From Tenacibaculum lutimaris (GTDB lineage: Bacteria; Bacteroidota; Bacteroidia; Flavobacteriales; Flavobacteriaceae): DNA of 64,000 nt. Within the stretch, counting starts at the first letter, position 1. Each line of letters begins with the position of its first letter. Shown here piece after piece: positions 9,404-18,160 of the stretch. The stretch is taken from assembly GCF_003610735.1 (NCBI RefSeq), contig NZ_RAQM01000006.1, forward strand, positions 332,274 to 396,273, written 5' to 3'. A model generated the notes under the pieces. The model did not search any database, was not told where the DNA came from, and worked only from the letters and a program-made list of their open reading frames with translations. A program made the translations under genes and the position numbers.

Positions 9404-10141
9404 TTAAGGATTTAGCATTTGACTTTGCATAGCATAGTACACTCTTTTAGCTGCAATTTCTTCTGCTTTTTTCTTAGAGGTTGCTCTACCTTTTGCTATA
9501 ATATTACCATCTATACTTACACGTACACTAAAATGCTTCTTATTTTGGTTACCTGAATCTTCATAAGACTCAAATTTGTATTTTTTCTTCTGCTTTTGAC
9601 ACCATTCAATAACAAAACCTTTATAACTTGATATTTTACCCTCAAGTCTTTCAATATCTACATAAGGCATTATAACTTGTTCGTATATGAACTGATGACA
9701 ATAGTTATACCCTCTGTCTAAATAAATAGCACCAATGAGAGCTTCAAAAATATTTCCATGAATGTTATTACTAACATGTTCTTTGGAAATATTACTTTTT
9801 ACAAATTTAATTAAGTCCAAATCTTTACCTAAATCATTCAAGTGCTCTCTACTAACAACTTTAGAGCGCATTTGTGTTAAGTACCCTTCGTCTCCATCGG
9901 GTACTTTTTTAAATAGGTAAGAAGCGATTACCGTTCCTAAAATAGCATCTCCCAAAAACTCTAAACGTTCATAGTTAACTGGGTTTCCCTTACTGTCAAC
10001 TAACTTTAGAGATCTGTGCGTAAATGCTTTTTTATAAAGTGATAACTTAATTGGTTTAAAATTAAGTAACTCTTTTAATTCGTAGTAGAAGTTTTCGTCC
10101 TCCTTATTTTGGGGTTTGACAATTCTACGAAGAAAATTCAT
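9404..10141 (-). CDS. rnc: Ribonuclease III
   Basis: Double-stranded-RNA endonuclease for rRNA and mRNA processing. The 245-aa protein carries the signature YERLEFLGDAILG (about residues 58-70), the second acidic site NIFEALIGAIYLD and a C-terminal dsRNA-binding domain from about residue 170 (SYKGFVIEWCQKQ, ending KKKAEEIAAKRVYYAM). The start is 6 bases after fabF, indicating cotranscription with the fatty-acid genes, a common arrangement in bacteria. Confidence 0.96.
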   Translation of the reverse strand: MNFLRRIVKPQNKEDENFYYELKELLNFKPIKLSLYKKAFTHRSLKLVDSKGNPVNYERLEFLGDAILGTVIASYLFKKVPDGDEGYLTQMRSKVVSREHLNDLGKDLDLIKFVKSNISKEHVSNNIHGNIFEALIGAIYLDRGYNYCHQFIYEQVIMPYVDIERLEGKISSYKGFVIEWCQKQKKKYKFESYEDSGNQNKKHFSVRVSIDGNIIAKGRATSKKKAEEIAAKRVYYAMQSQMLNP

Positions 10142-10147
10142 AAAAGA

Positions 10148-11398
10148 TTAATCTAGTTTTCTAAAGGCTACACAGGCATTATGACCACCAAAACCAAATG
10201 TATTGCTCATTGCAACCTTAATCTCTCTTTTTTGAGCTTTGTTTAACGTTAAATTTAACTCTGGGTTGATGTTTTCATCAACGTTACTGTGATTAATTGT
10301 TGGGGGAACAACACCGTGCTCCATAGCTAACAATGAAGCAATAGCTTCAACTGCACCAGCAGCACCTAACAAATGTCCTGTCATAGACTTTGTTGAATTG
10401 ATATTAATGTTTTTAGCATGATCTCCAAAAACTTCAGAGATTGCTTTTAACTCTGCAACATCTCCTAAAGGGGTAGAAGTACCGTGAGTGTTGATATGAT
10501 CTACGTCTTCTGGTTTTATTCCAGCATTTTCAAGACAGTTCTTCATTACAGCAATTACACCTATTCCGTCAGGATGTGGTGCTGTCATGTGGTAAGCATC
10601 CGAAGATAAGCCTCCACCTATAACTTCAGCATAAATTTTAGCTCCACGAGCTTTGGCATGTTCGTATTCTTCTAAGATAATAGCTCCTGCTCCTTCACCT
10701 AATACAAATCCGTCACGTTCAGCATCAAATGGTCTTGAAGCTGTTTCTGGACTCTCATTTCTGGTAGATAAAGCATGCATAGCATTAAAACCTCCCATAC
10801 CAGCAATTGTAACTGCAGCTTCACTACCACCTGTTACAACTACATCACAATGACCAAGTCTGATGTAATTTAATGCATCAATCATTGCGTTTGCAGATGA
10901 TGCACAAGCAGATACCGTAGTATAATTAGGCCCCATAAATCCATTTTTAATAGAAATGTTTCCTGGTGCAATATCTGCAATCATCTTTGGAATAAAGAAT
11001 GGGTTAAATCGAGGTGAGCCGTCACCTTCAGCATAGTTTAACATTTCATTTTGAAATGTTTCTAAACCTCCAATACCAGCACCCCAAATAACACCAACTC
11101 TTAATTTGTTTACTTCGTCTAAGTTTAACTTCGCATCAGCAATTGCTTCATCAGAGGCAACCATTGCATACTGAGTAAACCTATCCATTTTTCGAGCTTC
11201 TTTTCTATTAATGAATTCAGTCGCGTCGAAGTTTTTAAGTTCACATGCGAAACGAGTTTTGAACTTGGCAGCATCAAAATACGTTATAGGTGCTGCTCCG
11301 CTAACTCCGTTAACTAAGCTATTCCAATACTCTTCTTTATTGTTTCCTATTGGCGTTAATGCGCCAAGTCCAGTTACTACAACTCGTTTTAATTGCAT
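10148..11398 (-). CDS. fabF: Beta-ketoacyl-ACP synthase II (KAS II)
   Basis: Condensing enzyme that elongates acyl-ACP with malonyl-ACP. The 416-aa protein begins KRVVVTGLGALTPIG and shows the Cys-His-His triad: TVSACASSANA (about Cys163), NTHGTSTPLGD (about His304) and TKSMTGHLLGAAG (about His341). The C-terminal NTFGFGGHNACVAF glycine-rich segment is intact. It lies 6 bases after acpP, whose product carries its substrates. Confidence 0.97.
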   Translation of the reverse strand: MQLKRVVVTGLGALTPIGNNKEEYWNSLVNGVSGAAPITYFDAAKFKTRFACELKNFDATEFINRKEARKMDRFTQYAMVASDEAIADAKLNLDEVNKLRVGVIWGAGIGGLETFQNEMLNYAEGDGSPRFNPFFIPKMIADIAPGNISIKNGFMGPNYTTVSACASSANAMIDALNYIRLGHCDVVVTGGSEAAVTIAGMGGFNAMHALSTRNESPETASRPFDAERDGFVLGEGAGAIILEEYEHAKARGAKIYAEVIGGGLSSDAYHMTAPHPDGIGVIAVMKNCLENAGIKPEDVDHINTHGTSTPLGDVAELKAISEVFGDHAKNININSTKSMTGHLLGAAGAVEAIASLLAMEHGVVPPTINHSNVDENINPELNLTLNKAQKREIKVAMSNTFGFGGHNACVAFRKLD

Positions 11399-11404
11399 AT
11401 AATC

Positions 11405-11641
11405 TTATTTTTTTGCGTCTTCAATATAGCTAATCGCTTGACCTACAGTACCAATGTTTTCTGCTTGATCATCTGGAATTTGGATATCAAATTCTTTTTC
11501 GAATTCCATGATTAACTCAACTGTATCTAAAGAATCTGCTCCTAAATCGTTTGTGAAGCTTGCTTCGTTAGTTACTTCGTTATCGTCTACTCCTAATTTG
11601 TCTACGATAATTGCTTTTACTCTTGATGCAATGTCTGACAT
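11405..11641 (-). CDS. acpP: Acyl carrier protein
   Basis: Small acidic 78-aa carrier with the phosphopantetheine attachment motif [15 protein letters not shown] (Ser at about residue 36). It carries growing acyl chains as thioesters for fatty acid and lipid synthesis. It is the first gene of the acpP-fabF-rnc-IPExxxVDY-pyk operon, and a -7 box lies 32 bases upstream. Confidence 0.97.
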   Translation of the reverse strand: MSDIASRVKAIIVDKLGVDDNEVTNEASFTNDLGADSLDTVELIMEFEKEFDIQIPDDQAENIGTVGQAISYIEDAKK

Positions 11642-11672
11642 AATTTGTTTGTTTTAAAATTTAAAATCGTGG

Positions 11673-11680
11673 CAAAAATA
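11673..11680 (-). promoter_or_regulatory. -7 box for the acpP operon
   Basis: Read on the minus strand, TATTTTTG fits TAnnTTTG and is followed by CC. It lies about 32 bases upstream of the acpP ATG. No clear -33 box was found. Confidence 0.5.
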
Positions 11681-11821
11681 CAAATCTTAGTTATTAATTC
11701 TAACTTTTGCACAAAAATGTGATGTCTAAATTAAAAAAAATACCTGAATATTTTGCTACAAATACCACCATTGTTAATAATTATTCTTTTTTTTGTAGTA
11801 ACAAAACAACTGATTTTTAAC

Positions 11822-12391
11822 ATGAAACGCATCGTAATTTTTGCTTCAGGTTCGGGTTCTAACGCCGAAAACATCATAAAACACTTCAACTCAACTCAAA
11901 CTGCAATTGTTACTCACGTGCTCTCTAACAACGAACATGCCAAAGTTTTTGACCGTTGTGAAAGACTTGGAATAGATGCATCTCTCTTTGATAGAGAAAG
12001 TTTTTCAAAAGATGATACTGTTTTAAATTTCTTGCATGTAGAAGCCGATTTTATCGTGTTAGCAGGGTTTTTATGGCGTATTCCTGCTAAAATTGTTGAA
12101 GCTTTTCCTAATAAAATTATTAATATTCACCCTGCATTATTGCCAAAATATGGTGGAAAAGGCATGTATGGAATGAATGTTCACAGGACTGTAAAGGAGA
12201 ACAATGAGCCTGAAACGGGCATCACTATTCATTATGTGAATGAAAATTATGATGAAGGAGCCATTATTTTTCAAGCAAAAACTGCTGTTTCTTCTGAAGA
12301 CACACCCGAAACTATTGCTCAAAAAGTTCATGAATTAGAATATGAACATTTTCCGAAGGTGATTGAAGAAGTAATTTTACAAAATGAGTAA
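11822..12391 (+). CDS. purN: Phosphoribosylglycinamide formyltransferase
   Basis: Transfers formyl from 10-formyl-THF to GAR in purine synthesis. Visible are the phosphate-binding start KRIVIFASGSGSNAENIIKH, the folate/catalytic segment INIHPALLPKYGGKGMYG (with the Asn-x-His of the active site) and GITIHYVNENYDEGAII with the catalytic Asp. I chose the ATG at 11822: it places the GSGSN loop as in the family (189 aa), whereas the open frame upstream only adds a hydrophobic, non-conserved leader. It overlaps rnhA by 8 bases. Confidence 0.95.
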   Translation: MKRIVIFASGSGSNAENIIKHFNSTQTAIVTHVLSNNEHAKVFDRCERLGIDASLFDRESFSKDDTVLNFLHVEADFIVLAGFLWRIPAKIVEAFPNKIINIHPALLPKYGGKGMYGMNVHRTVKENNEPETGITIHYVNENYDEGAIIFQAKTAVSSEDTPETIAQKVHELEYEHFPKVIEEVILQNE

Positions 12392-13022
12392 AAAGAAAAA
12401 ATACTATGTTGTTTGGAAAGGTAAAAAAACAGGTATTTTTTTATCTTGGGATGCCTGTAAAAAGCAAATTGATGGTTTTACAGGTGCACAATACAAAGCA
12501 TTTGCCGACAAAAAAGAAGCAGAAATCGCTTTGAGTAAAAGCTATAACGAGTACAAAGGGAAAGACACAAAAAAACCTACCTTATCAGCTACAGAAAAAG
12601 CTAAATATGGCTCTCCTATACTTGAAAGCATCTCAGTTGACGCCGCTTGTGCTGGTAACCCTGGGTTAATGGAATACAGAGGTGTTTTAACACATGGTAA
12701 AAAGGAAATTTTTAGAATGGGACCATTTAAGAATGGTACTAATAATATTGGTGAATTCTTAGCTCTTGTACATGGAATTGCTTTATTGAAAAGTAAAAAA
12801 ATGGACACTTACCCTATTTATTCTGATTCAAAGATAGCCATGAGTTGGGTTAAAAAGAAGCAATGTAGAACCAACATTACATTTGACAGCTCTAATAAAG
12901 AGATCTTAGACTTAATTAAACGTGCTGAAACCTGGTTACAACAAAACTCATTTAAAAACCCATTATTAAAGTGGGAAACTAAAGCTTGGGGCGAAATCCC
13001 TGCTGATTTTGGCAGAAAATAA
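12384..13022 (+). CDS. rnhA: Viroplasmin-domain ribonuclease H
   Basis: Cleaves the RNA strand of RNA/DNA hybrids. The 212-aa protein has an N-terminal viroplasmin/hybrid-binding domain (YYVVWKGKKTGIFLSWDAC, residues ~7-55), a linker, and an RNase H1 domain from about residue 78. The acidic catalytic residues can be placed at SVDAACAGNPG (Asp), NIGEFLALVHG (Glu), IYSDSKIAM (Asp) and EIPADFGRK (Asp). It starts inside the end of purN (8-base overlap), so the two are probably co-translated. Confidence 0.93.
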   Translation: MSKKKKYYVVWKGKKTGIFLSWDACKKQIDGFTGAQYKAFADKKEAEIALSKSYNEYKGKDTKKPTLSATEKAKYGSPILESISVDAACAGNPGLMEYRGVLTHGKKEIFRMGPFKNGTNNIGEFLALVHGIALLKSKKMDTYPIYSDSKIAMSWVKKKQCRTNITFDSSNKEILDLIKRAETWLQQNSFKNPLLKWETKAWGEIPADFGRK

Positions 13023-13025
13023 AAA

Positions 13026-13051
13026 AACCGAGTATTTAAAATACTCGGTTT
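13026..13051. terminator. Terminator after purN-rnhA
   Basis: CCGAGTAT (13028-13035) pairs with ATACTCGG (13041-13048), extended by A/T pairs on both sides. It lies between convergent genes and may act in both directions. Confidence 0.78.
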
Positions 13052-13078
13052 AATTCTCTTATTCTGCAAAATATTAAC

Positions 13079-13426
13079 TTATTTCACTGCCATTTTGGTC
13101 TCTTCCTTCCAAGTTTGTACGCTTGCTATGGCATTATCTTTAAAATCGATTTCTTTCAATCCATCTTCTTTCCACATAAACCATTTACCTACTTTTTTTC
13201 CTGCTTCATAATGACCAATAGCCACTTTGTTACCTTTTGTATCAAAAGACGTCCAAGTACCTTCTAACTTTTTATCTTTGAAAAAACCTTGTTCTTTAAT
13301 AGCACCATTTTCGTAAAAATACGTGACTTTTACTAACTCTCCTGTTACTTCATATTTTGGCTCTACTTCTTGAGCTTGTAACAATCCTACCGACAACATA
13401 CATACTGCTAATACTAATTTTTTCAT
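13079..13426 (-). CDS. Secreted YwqK/MORN-repeat protein
   Basis: The 115-aa precursor has a clear signal peptide (KKLVLAVCMLSVGLLQAQ). It continues with about three MORN-like repeats of the YwqK antitoxin type: YFYENGAIKEQGFFKDKKLEG, then TWTSFDTKGNKVAIGHYEAG and KWFMWKEDGLKEIDFKD (each quoted only in part). Flavobacterial homologues are sometimes mislabelled as nicotinate adenylyltransferases; nothing supports that here. Probably periplasmic; role unknown. It stands alone. Confidence 0.8.
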   Translation of the reverse strand: MKKLVLAVCMLSVGLLQAQEVEPKYEVTGELVKVTYFYENGAIKEQGFFKDKKLEGTWTSFDTKGNKVAIGHYEAGKKVGKWFMWKEDGLKEIDFKDNAIASVQTWKEETKMAVK

Positions 13427-13600
13427 AATCTAAATCTTTTAAAGTTAACACCTGATAACACAAATATACGAAAAATTTACATATTTAAAACATTTACGTA
13501 ACATTAAATTAACATTGAAGATTTTTTAAAATCTATTTATCCTTATAAAAAAGTTTAAAAACCTTATATTTACATGTATTAATCTTTAAAAAAAATTATT

Positions 13601-13801
13601 ATGGCAGTAATGAAAGTTATTGAAATTTTAGCTAATTCTGAGAAAAGTTGGGAAGATGCCACAAGAAAAGCTATAAAACAAGCTTCAAAATCAGTAAAGG
13701 GTATTAAATCTGCCTTTGTACAATCACAAAGTGTCGTTGTTAATAATGATGAGGTAACTGAATTTAGAGTAAACCTTAAAGTAACTTTTGAAGTAAACTA
13801 A
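13601..13801 (+). CDS. Dodecin-family protein
   Basis: The 66-aa protein has the dodecin pattern: VMKVIEILANSEKSWEDATRKA at the N-terminus (in part), a central segment VKGIKSAFVQSQSVVV and the strand EFRVNLKVTFEV at the end. Dodecins form hollow 12-mers that store flavins such as riboflavin or FMN; the flavin-stacking Trp is present at about residue 17. It is preceded by AT-rich promoter-like DNA (TATATTTAC at 13566-13574) and followed by its own hairpin. Confidence 0.92.
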   Translation: MAVMKVIEILANSEKSWEDATRKAIKQASKSVKGIKSAFVQSQSVVVNNDEVTEFRVNLKVTFEVN

Positions 13802-13829
13802 CCTTAATATAAACTAACTACTTACTATG

Positions 13830-13862
13830 TGCGGTTTTGATAATCATCTAAGCCGCATATTT
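13830..13862 (+). terminator. Terminator after the dodecin gene
   Basis: TGCGGTTT (13830-13837) pairs with AAGCCGCA (13850-13857), with one G-T wobble, and is followed by a T-rich stretch. The next gene begins 15 bases downstream. Confidence 0.6.
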
Positions 13863-13877
13863 TATCTTTAAATTATT

Positions 13878-14231
13878 ATGAACACTATACAATACATCCT
13901 TTTAGGCTTTGTAGCTTTTATTCATTTATATATTCTTATACTAGAAATGTTATTATGGTCTAAACCTAAAGGAATAAAAACTTTTGGTTTAAAATCTAAA
14001 TCTTTTGCTGAAGAAACTAAAGTTATGGCTGCCAACCAAGGTTTGTATAATGGCTTTTTAGCTGCTGGTTTAATCTGGTCAATGATTACACAAAAACATG
14101 ATTTTGCAATATTTTTTCTAATCTGTGTGTTCATTGCAGGGCTTTATGGTTCTTATTCTACAAAAAAACCTCGTATTTTTGTCATTCAGTCTATACCTGC
14201 TTTATTAGGATTAATCAGTTTAATGCTATAA
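13878..14231 (+). CDS. DUF1304 membrane protein
   Basis: The 117-aa protein has four hydrophobic segments. Its conserved DUF1304 features are an N-terminal LYILILEMLLWSKP, AANQGLYNGFLAAGLIWSM (in part) and a short last segment. This family of small inner-membrane proteins has no known function. It is 56 bases upstream of the mechanosensitive channel gene on the same strand. Confidence 0.85.
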   Translation: MNTIQYILLGFVAFIHLYILILEMLLWSKPKGIKTFGLKSKSFAEETKVMAANQGLYNGFLAAGLIWSMITQKHDFAIFFLICVFIAGLYGSYSTKKPRIFVIQSIPALLGLISLML

Positions 14232-14287
14232 AACCTAGCCACTACTAACTAAAATCATTCATTAACAACTAAAATTTACCATAACTA

Positions 14288-15094
14288 ATGGAAAAGTATT
14301 TAGAAAAATTTCAAGAACTGATAGTTACATATGCTCCAAAAGCTATTGTTGCTATTATTATTTACATTGTAGGTTCTTACATTATCAACTTAATTCTTAG
14401 AGCAGCTAAAAAAGTAATGTCTAAAAGAGATGTAGATATTACGTTACAAAAGTTCTTAGTAAACCTTTTAAACTGGTCTTTAAAAATTCTTTTAATTATT
14501 ACAGTAATAGCAAAACTGGGTGTTGAAACTACTTCTTTTGCTGCTATTTTAGCCTCAGCTGGTTTAGCTGTTGGTTTAGCCTTACAGGGCTCATTAGGTA
14601 ATTTTGCTGGTGGTGTTTTAATTATGCTTTTTAAACCTTTTAAAGTAGGTGATTTAATTGAAGCCCAAGGAGAGATCGGTGTTGTAAAGGAGATTGAAAT
14701 CTTTACTACCAAGCTTACAGGATTATCTAATAAAGAAATAATTATTCCTAATGGTTCTTTATCTAATGGAAATATTGTTAATTATTCTTCGGAAGGAACT
14801 CGTAGAGTGGATTTAACTTTTGGTGTTTCTTACGATGCTGACATTAAGCAAACTAAAGAAATATTAATGAATGTTATTACTTCACACCCTAAGGTATTAA
14901 AAGACCCAGCACCTACAGTAAATGTATCTGAATTAGCTGACAGCTCAGTAAATTTTGCCGTAAGACCTTGGTCTAAAACAGAAGATTATTGGGCTGTATA
15001 CTTTGATATAACTGAAAACACTAAAATTGCTCTAGATAAAGCCGGAATTGAAATTCCTTACCCTCACTCTGTGGAAATTCATAAAGAGGGTTAA
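14288..15094 (+). CDS. Small-conductance mechanosensitive channel (MscS family)
   Basis: The 268-aa protein has three N-terminal transmembrane segments. The pore-lining TM3 is glycine/alanine-rich (AAILASAGLAVGLALQGSLG), followed by NFAGGVLIMLFKPFKVGDLI and a cytoplasmic beta domain (GVVKEIEIFTTKLTG, IIIPNGSLSNGNIVNYS). It is of the minimal MscS length, so it probably opens on membrane tension during osmotic downshock. Its stop codon shares the TTAA at 15091-15094 with the stop of tsaB on the other strand. Confidence 0.94.
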   Translation: MEKYLEKFQELIVTYAPKAIVAIIIYIVGSYIINLILRAAKKVMSKRDVDITLQKFLVNLLNWSLKILLIITVIAKLGVETTSFAAILASAGLAVGLALQGSLGNFAGGVLIMLFKPFKVGDLIEAQGEIGVVKEIEIFTTKLTGLSNKEIIIPNGSLSNGNIVNYSSEGTRRVDLTFGVSYDADIKQTKEILMNVITSHPKVLKDPAPTVNVSELADSSVNFAVRPWSKTEDYWAVYFDITENTKIALDKAGIEIPYPHSVEIHKEG

Positions 15095-15765
15095 CGCTTT
15101 TTTTCGGGTGTAACCACAAAATCTTTTAAATAAAAAGGTTCAAAATAAGCGACATCTTCGATGTCGTTTTTTTTATATTTATCAAAACTTAACTTTACCA
15201 TTTCTTTTGCTGAAGGAAACTCTCCGTCAATAAAAACTGCATTTTCGTGCGTAATAACTTCTTTACACTTTTCTGCTCCATCTCCTAAAAAATATACTTT
15301 TCCTTTTGACAAATACTCTTGAAAAGAATTTTCATCTATAACTTCAGCTTTAATATCTCTTACTTGTTCGTGTTTAGAATTATATACCGCTGCATATACT
15401 TCCATACGGCGAGCATCTAACATAGGAATAATTACTCCTTCCTCTATGGAAAGTTTATAAGCTAAAGATTGTAAAGTTTCTATAGATATTAAAGGTTTAT
15501 CAAATGCAAAGCATAAACCTTTTGCTGCTGAAACTCCTATACGCAATCCTGTATAAGAACCAGGCCCTTTACTTACTGCAACAGCATCAATATCATTAAA
15601 AGAAAGTTTTGCTTCTTGCATAACTTGCTGAATAAATGGGTGTAGTTTTTCAGCATGTGAATAATTCCCTTCATTTAACTCTTGTATTGCTAAAAGTTCA
15701 CCTTTATCTGCTACGCTTACCGAGCAGTTTTTAGTTGCAGTTTCTATATGTAAGATTGTTACCAA
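15091..15765 (-). CDS. tsaB: tRNA threonylcarbamoyladenosine biosynthesis protein TsaB
   Basis: Partner of TsaD/TsaE in making the t6A modification of ANN-decoding tRNAs. The 224-aa protein starts TILHIETATKNCSVSVAD and has AVSKGPGSYTGLRIGVSAAKG (in part), the family hallmark, then PLISIETLQSLA and MLDARRMEVYAAVY. The start appears to be TTG at 15765, because no ATG or GTG precedes the conserved first strand. A -7 box sits about 21 bases upstream. Confidence 0.93.
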   Translation of the reverse strand: MVTILHIETATKNCSVSVADKGELLAIQELNEGNYSHAEKLHPFIQQVMQEAKLSFNDIDAVAVSKGPGSYTGLRIGVSAAKGLCFAFDKPLISIETLQSLAYKLSIEEGVIIPMLDARRMEVYAAVYNSKHEQVRDIKAEVIDENSFQEYLSKGKVYFLGDGAEKCKEVITHENAVFIDGEFPSAKEMVKLSFDKYKKNDIEDVAYFEPFYLKDFVVTPEKKR

Positions 15766-15785
15766 ATCCGAAATTTATTTTTTGG

Positions 15786-15793
15786 CAAAGATA
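15786..15793 (-). promoter_or_regulatory. -7 box for tsaB
   Basis: On the minus strand TATCTTTG followed by CC matches TAnnTTTG. It lies about 21 bases upstream of the TTG start and so implies a very short leader. Confidence 0.5.
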
Positions 15794-15863
15794 CATTATA
15801 AAGAAAAACCTCATTAGTAAAATTCTAACAAGGCTCTTCCAACAATAAATATATCTTTCTTAG

Positions 15864-17231
15864 TTAGTCAACGATTGACTCTCCATAGTAAAACTTCAAT
15901 ACTTTCGTTTTAAACACATAATCGTATTTAGCTCTAATCATTGCTCCTTCTGCATTCACTAAACGGTTACGTACTTGGTCAAAGTCAAACTGAGTCATTG
16001 ATCCATAGTCATAGCTAACTTGAGCATTTTTAAAGGCTTCCTTTTGTGCCTCTAATGATACTTGTGCTGCTTCATACGTTTTGGCAGCTGCTTTGGCATC
16101 TAAAAAAGCACTTTCAATTTCTTGTTGCAACTGCAACTTTTGATTTTCAAGAGCTAATTCTGATACCTCTTTATCAATAGTAGATTTAGCTACTCTGTTT
16201 TTTGTTTGGAAACGATTAAATATTGGAATATTTAACGAAACCCCTACTCCGTAACTTAAATTATTATCTAATTGCTTAAAAAAGCCATAAGACTCATATA
16301 TAGGTAATTGTGTCACTGGATCAACTCCAATAACCCTTCTATCAGGCTCTCCAAATACTGTAAAATAAGAAGTACCTGCATTTGCTGAATAGGTTAAGGT
16401 TGGCAAATAAGCTCCTTTAGCTAATTCTATTCCTAAATCTGCGTTTTCAAGATTTAATTCTGCTCTTTCAATATCTGGCCATTGTGTTAATGCTTTTTCG
16501 TATACAACACTAGAATTATCATACAATAAAGCCGCTGATGGTGACCCCACTTCAATATCAGCAATAGCAAAATCTTCTGAAGAAATTTGTAACAACTGAC
16601 TTAATCTAAGTAAAGCAATACTTAATGTGTTTTCTTGTATTACTACATTTTGAACATCATTAGCAGCTGTAGACTCTACATTCAATAAATCTCCTTTAGG
16701 TATTGCTCCTCCTTCATATTGAGCTTTTGCTCTTTCTATTTGTTTTTTACTTATTTCTGCTTGAACTTTAGCTACTGCAAGGTTTTCTTTTGCAAACAGT
16801 ACATTTAAGTATTCATTTACTACGTTTAAAGAAATATCATTTTCTATTTTTGCTAAGTCTAACTCACTCCCTTTAACATTAAGTAAAGCTTGCTTTTTAG
16901 AATTTAAGTTTCTAAAACCATTAAAAATAGTACCTTGAGTTCCTAAAGCAAAGTTTGTTGAATACCTATCTTGACTGGTATTAACTCCGCTAACCCCTGA
17001 AGACAATCCAAAAGACCCTCTATGAGAATTACTAAATCCTAAATCAGGCAAGAAATTTCCTTTAGCGATCTCAACGTCTTTTTCTGCTAAATCTACACTT
17101 AACCGATTTTGTTTAATCGTTATATTATTTTTTAGAGCGTAGTCTACACACTCTTTTAAGGTCCATTGTTTTTGAGAAAAAACAGCTAAAGAAGTAAATA
17201 TAGCTGTGAATAATGCAATTTTAGTTTTCAA
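15864..17231 (-). CDS. TolC-family outer-membrane efflux protein
   Basis: The 455-aa protein has a signal peptide (KIALFTAIFTSLAVFSQ) and starts its mature part QWTLKECVDYALKNNITIKQN, the classic OEP opening. It then has two long coiled-coil repeats with heptads such as LELENQKLQLQQEIESAFLDA-type helices and ALTQWPDIERAELNLENADLG (quoted in part). Such trimers form the outer-membrane exit duct of RND or ABC efflux systems. No HlyD- or RND-type partner adjoins it. The start is probably TTG at 17231, in front of the signal peptide. Confidence 0.92.
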   Translation of the reverse strand: MKTKIALFTAIFTSLAVFSQKQWTLKECVDYALKNNITIKQNRLSVDLAEKDVEIAKGNFLPDLGFSNSHRGSFGLSSGVSGVNTSQDRYSTNFALGTQGTIFNGFRNLNSKKQALLNVKGSELDLAKIENDISLNVVNEYLNVLFAKENLAVAKVQAEISKKQIERAKAQYEGGAIPKGDLLNVESTAANDVQNVVIQENTLSIALLRLSQLLQISSEDFAIADIEVGSPSAALLYDNSSVVYEKALTQWPDIERAELNLENADLGIELAKGAYLPTLTYSANAGTSYFTVFGEPDRRVIGVDPVTQLPIYESYGFFKQLDNNLSYGVGVSLNIPIFNRFQTKNRVAKSTIDKEVSELALENQKLQLQQEIESAFLDAKAAAKTYEAAQVSLEAQKEAFKNAQVSYDYGSMTQFDFDQVRNRLVNAEGAMIRAKYDYVFKTKVLKFYYGESIVD

Positions 17232-17423
17232 AAGACAAATATTTTTTTGTTTAAATTATTAACTAGTTGATATTTCAAAAAAAGAAATATATTATTTTAT
17301 TGTTAATTAGAAAAACCTTTAAACTGTTTATAATCAACAACAAAAAGCAATTAATTATTTTTAACCGCCTCTATATGACGATTAAAAATATAATTTGTTA
17401 CAAAAAATATTGCTAAATTAAAA

Positions 17424-17639
17424 TTAGGCTTTGCCTTTCTTTTTATGACGGTAAATAAAATAAAAAAGTACTCCTACTAATAAATAAGGAAACACCATTA
17501 AATAAGTAATTCCGTTATTTACTCCTTCTGCAACGGTTTCATTACCTCCTTCAACAACTGCTTTACACATAGCGCACTGTGCAGACATGTTCAAAGAAAA
17601 GAAAAACAACAGAGCTAATACGATAAGTTTTTTATACAT
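17424..17639 (-). CDS. Small CxxC membrane protein at the end of the cytochrome-oxidase assembly operon
   Basis: The 71-aa protein has a signal sequence (residues ~3-20), then immediately QCAMCKAVVEGGNE with Cys22 and Cys25, a short loop, one transmembrane helix (about residues 45-63) and a basic end. I do not recognise a named family. It overlaps the DUF420 gene by 8 bases and sits downstream of Sco, so it is cotranscribed with oxidase-assembly genes. The CxxC pair just outside the membrane would suit copper binding or thiol exchange, but that is inference. Confidence 0.75.
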   Translation of the reverse strand: MYKKLIVLALLFFFSLNMSAQCAMCKAVVEGGNETVAEGVNNGITYLMVFPYLLVGVLFYFIYRHKKKGKA

Positions 17640-18159
17640 AATAAGGTGATATCATTAAATACACTACTACTCCGGTCACTGCAACATACAACCATAATGG
17701 AAATGTAATTTTTGCTATTTTTTTATGTTCTGGAAAGTTTCCTAAACGAGCTCTCATAAATGTAATTAAAACAAAAGGTATAATTACTATTGATAATAAG
17801 ATGTGAGTTATTAGAATGAAGAAATACACGTATTTAATCATCCCTTCTCCTCCAAATTTTGTAGAGTCAGAGGTCATATGATAAGCCACATACATTACTA
17901 AAAATAGTGCAGAACAAATTATTGCTGTTGTATTTAACTGCTCGTGTAATTTTCTTTTACCGTTTTTAATAGCTACAACAGATGCAACTAGTAATACTGC
18001 TGTAAAACCATTAATACTAGCATAAATAGGTGGTAAAAACGACAACGGTTCTACATTAGGTATTTTAATACCAAATAAAGCTGCTACCGCAATAGGAATT
18101 ACAATAGATACTATCGTAATAAATTTTTTATATTTTTTTTCTTCTGTGCTACTACTCAT
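17632..18159 (-). CDS. DUF420 membrane protein (CtaM-like, cytochrome oxidase assembly)
   Basis: The 175-aa protein has five predicted transmembrane segments. Conserved polar sites are in KLHEQLNTTAIICSALFLV (His-Glu), YVAYHMTSDSTKFGG, ILITHILLSIVIIPFVLI and KIAKITFPLWLYVAVTGV. This is the DUF420 pattern; a Gram-positive relative, CtaM, is needed for heme-copper oxidase activity. Its place 1 base after an Sco gene supports a role in oxidase assembly here. Confidence 0.85.
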   Translation of the reverse strand: MSSSTEEKKYKKFITIVSIVIPIAVAALFGIKIPNVEPLSFLPPIYASINGFTAVLLVASVVAIKNGKRKLHEQLNTTAIICSALFLVMYVAYHMTSDSTKFGGEGMIKYVYFFILITHILLSIVIIPFVLITFMRARLGNFPEHKKIAKITFPLWLYVAVTGVVVYLMISPYYV

Positions 18160-18160
18160 G

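Noticed and set aside
13079..13426. Nicotinate mononucleotide adenylyltransferase
   Set aside because: Relatives carry this label in some annotations, but the protein has a signal peptide and MORN-like repeats and no nucleotidyltransferase motif.
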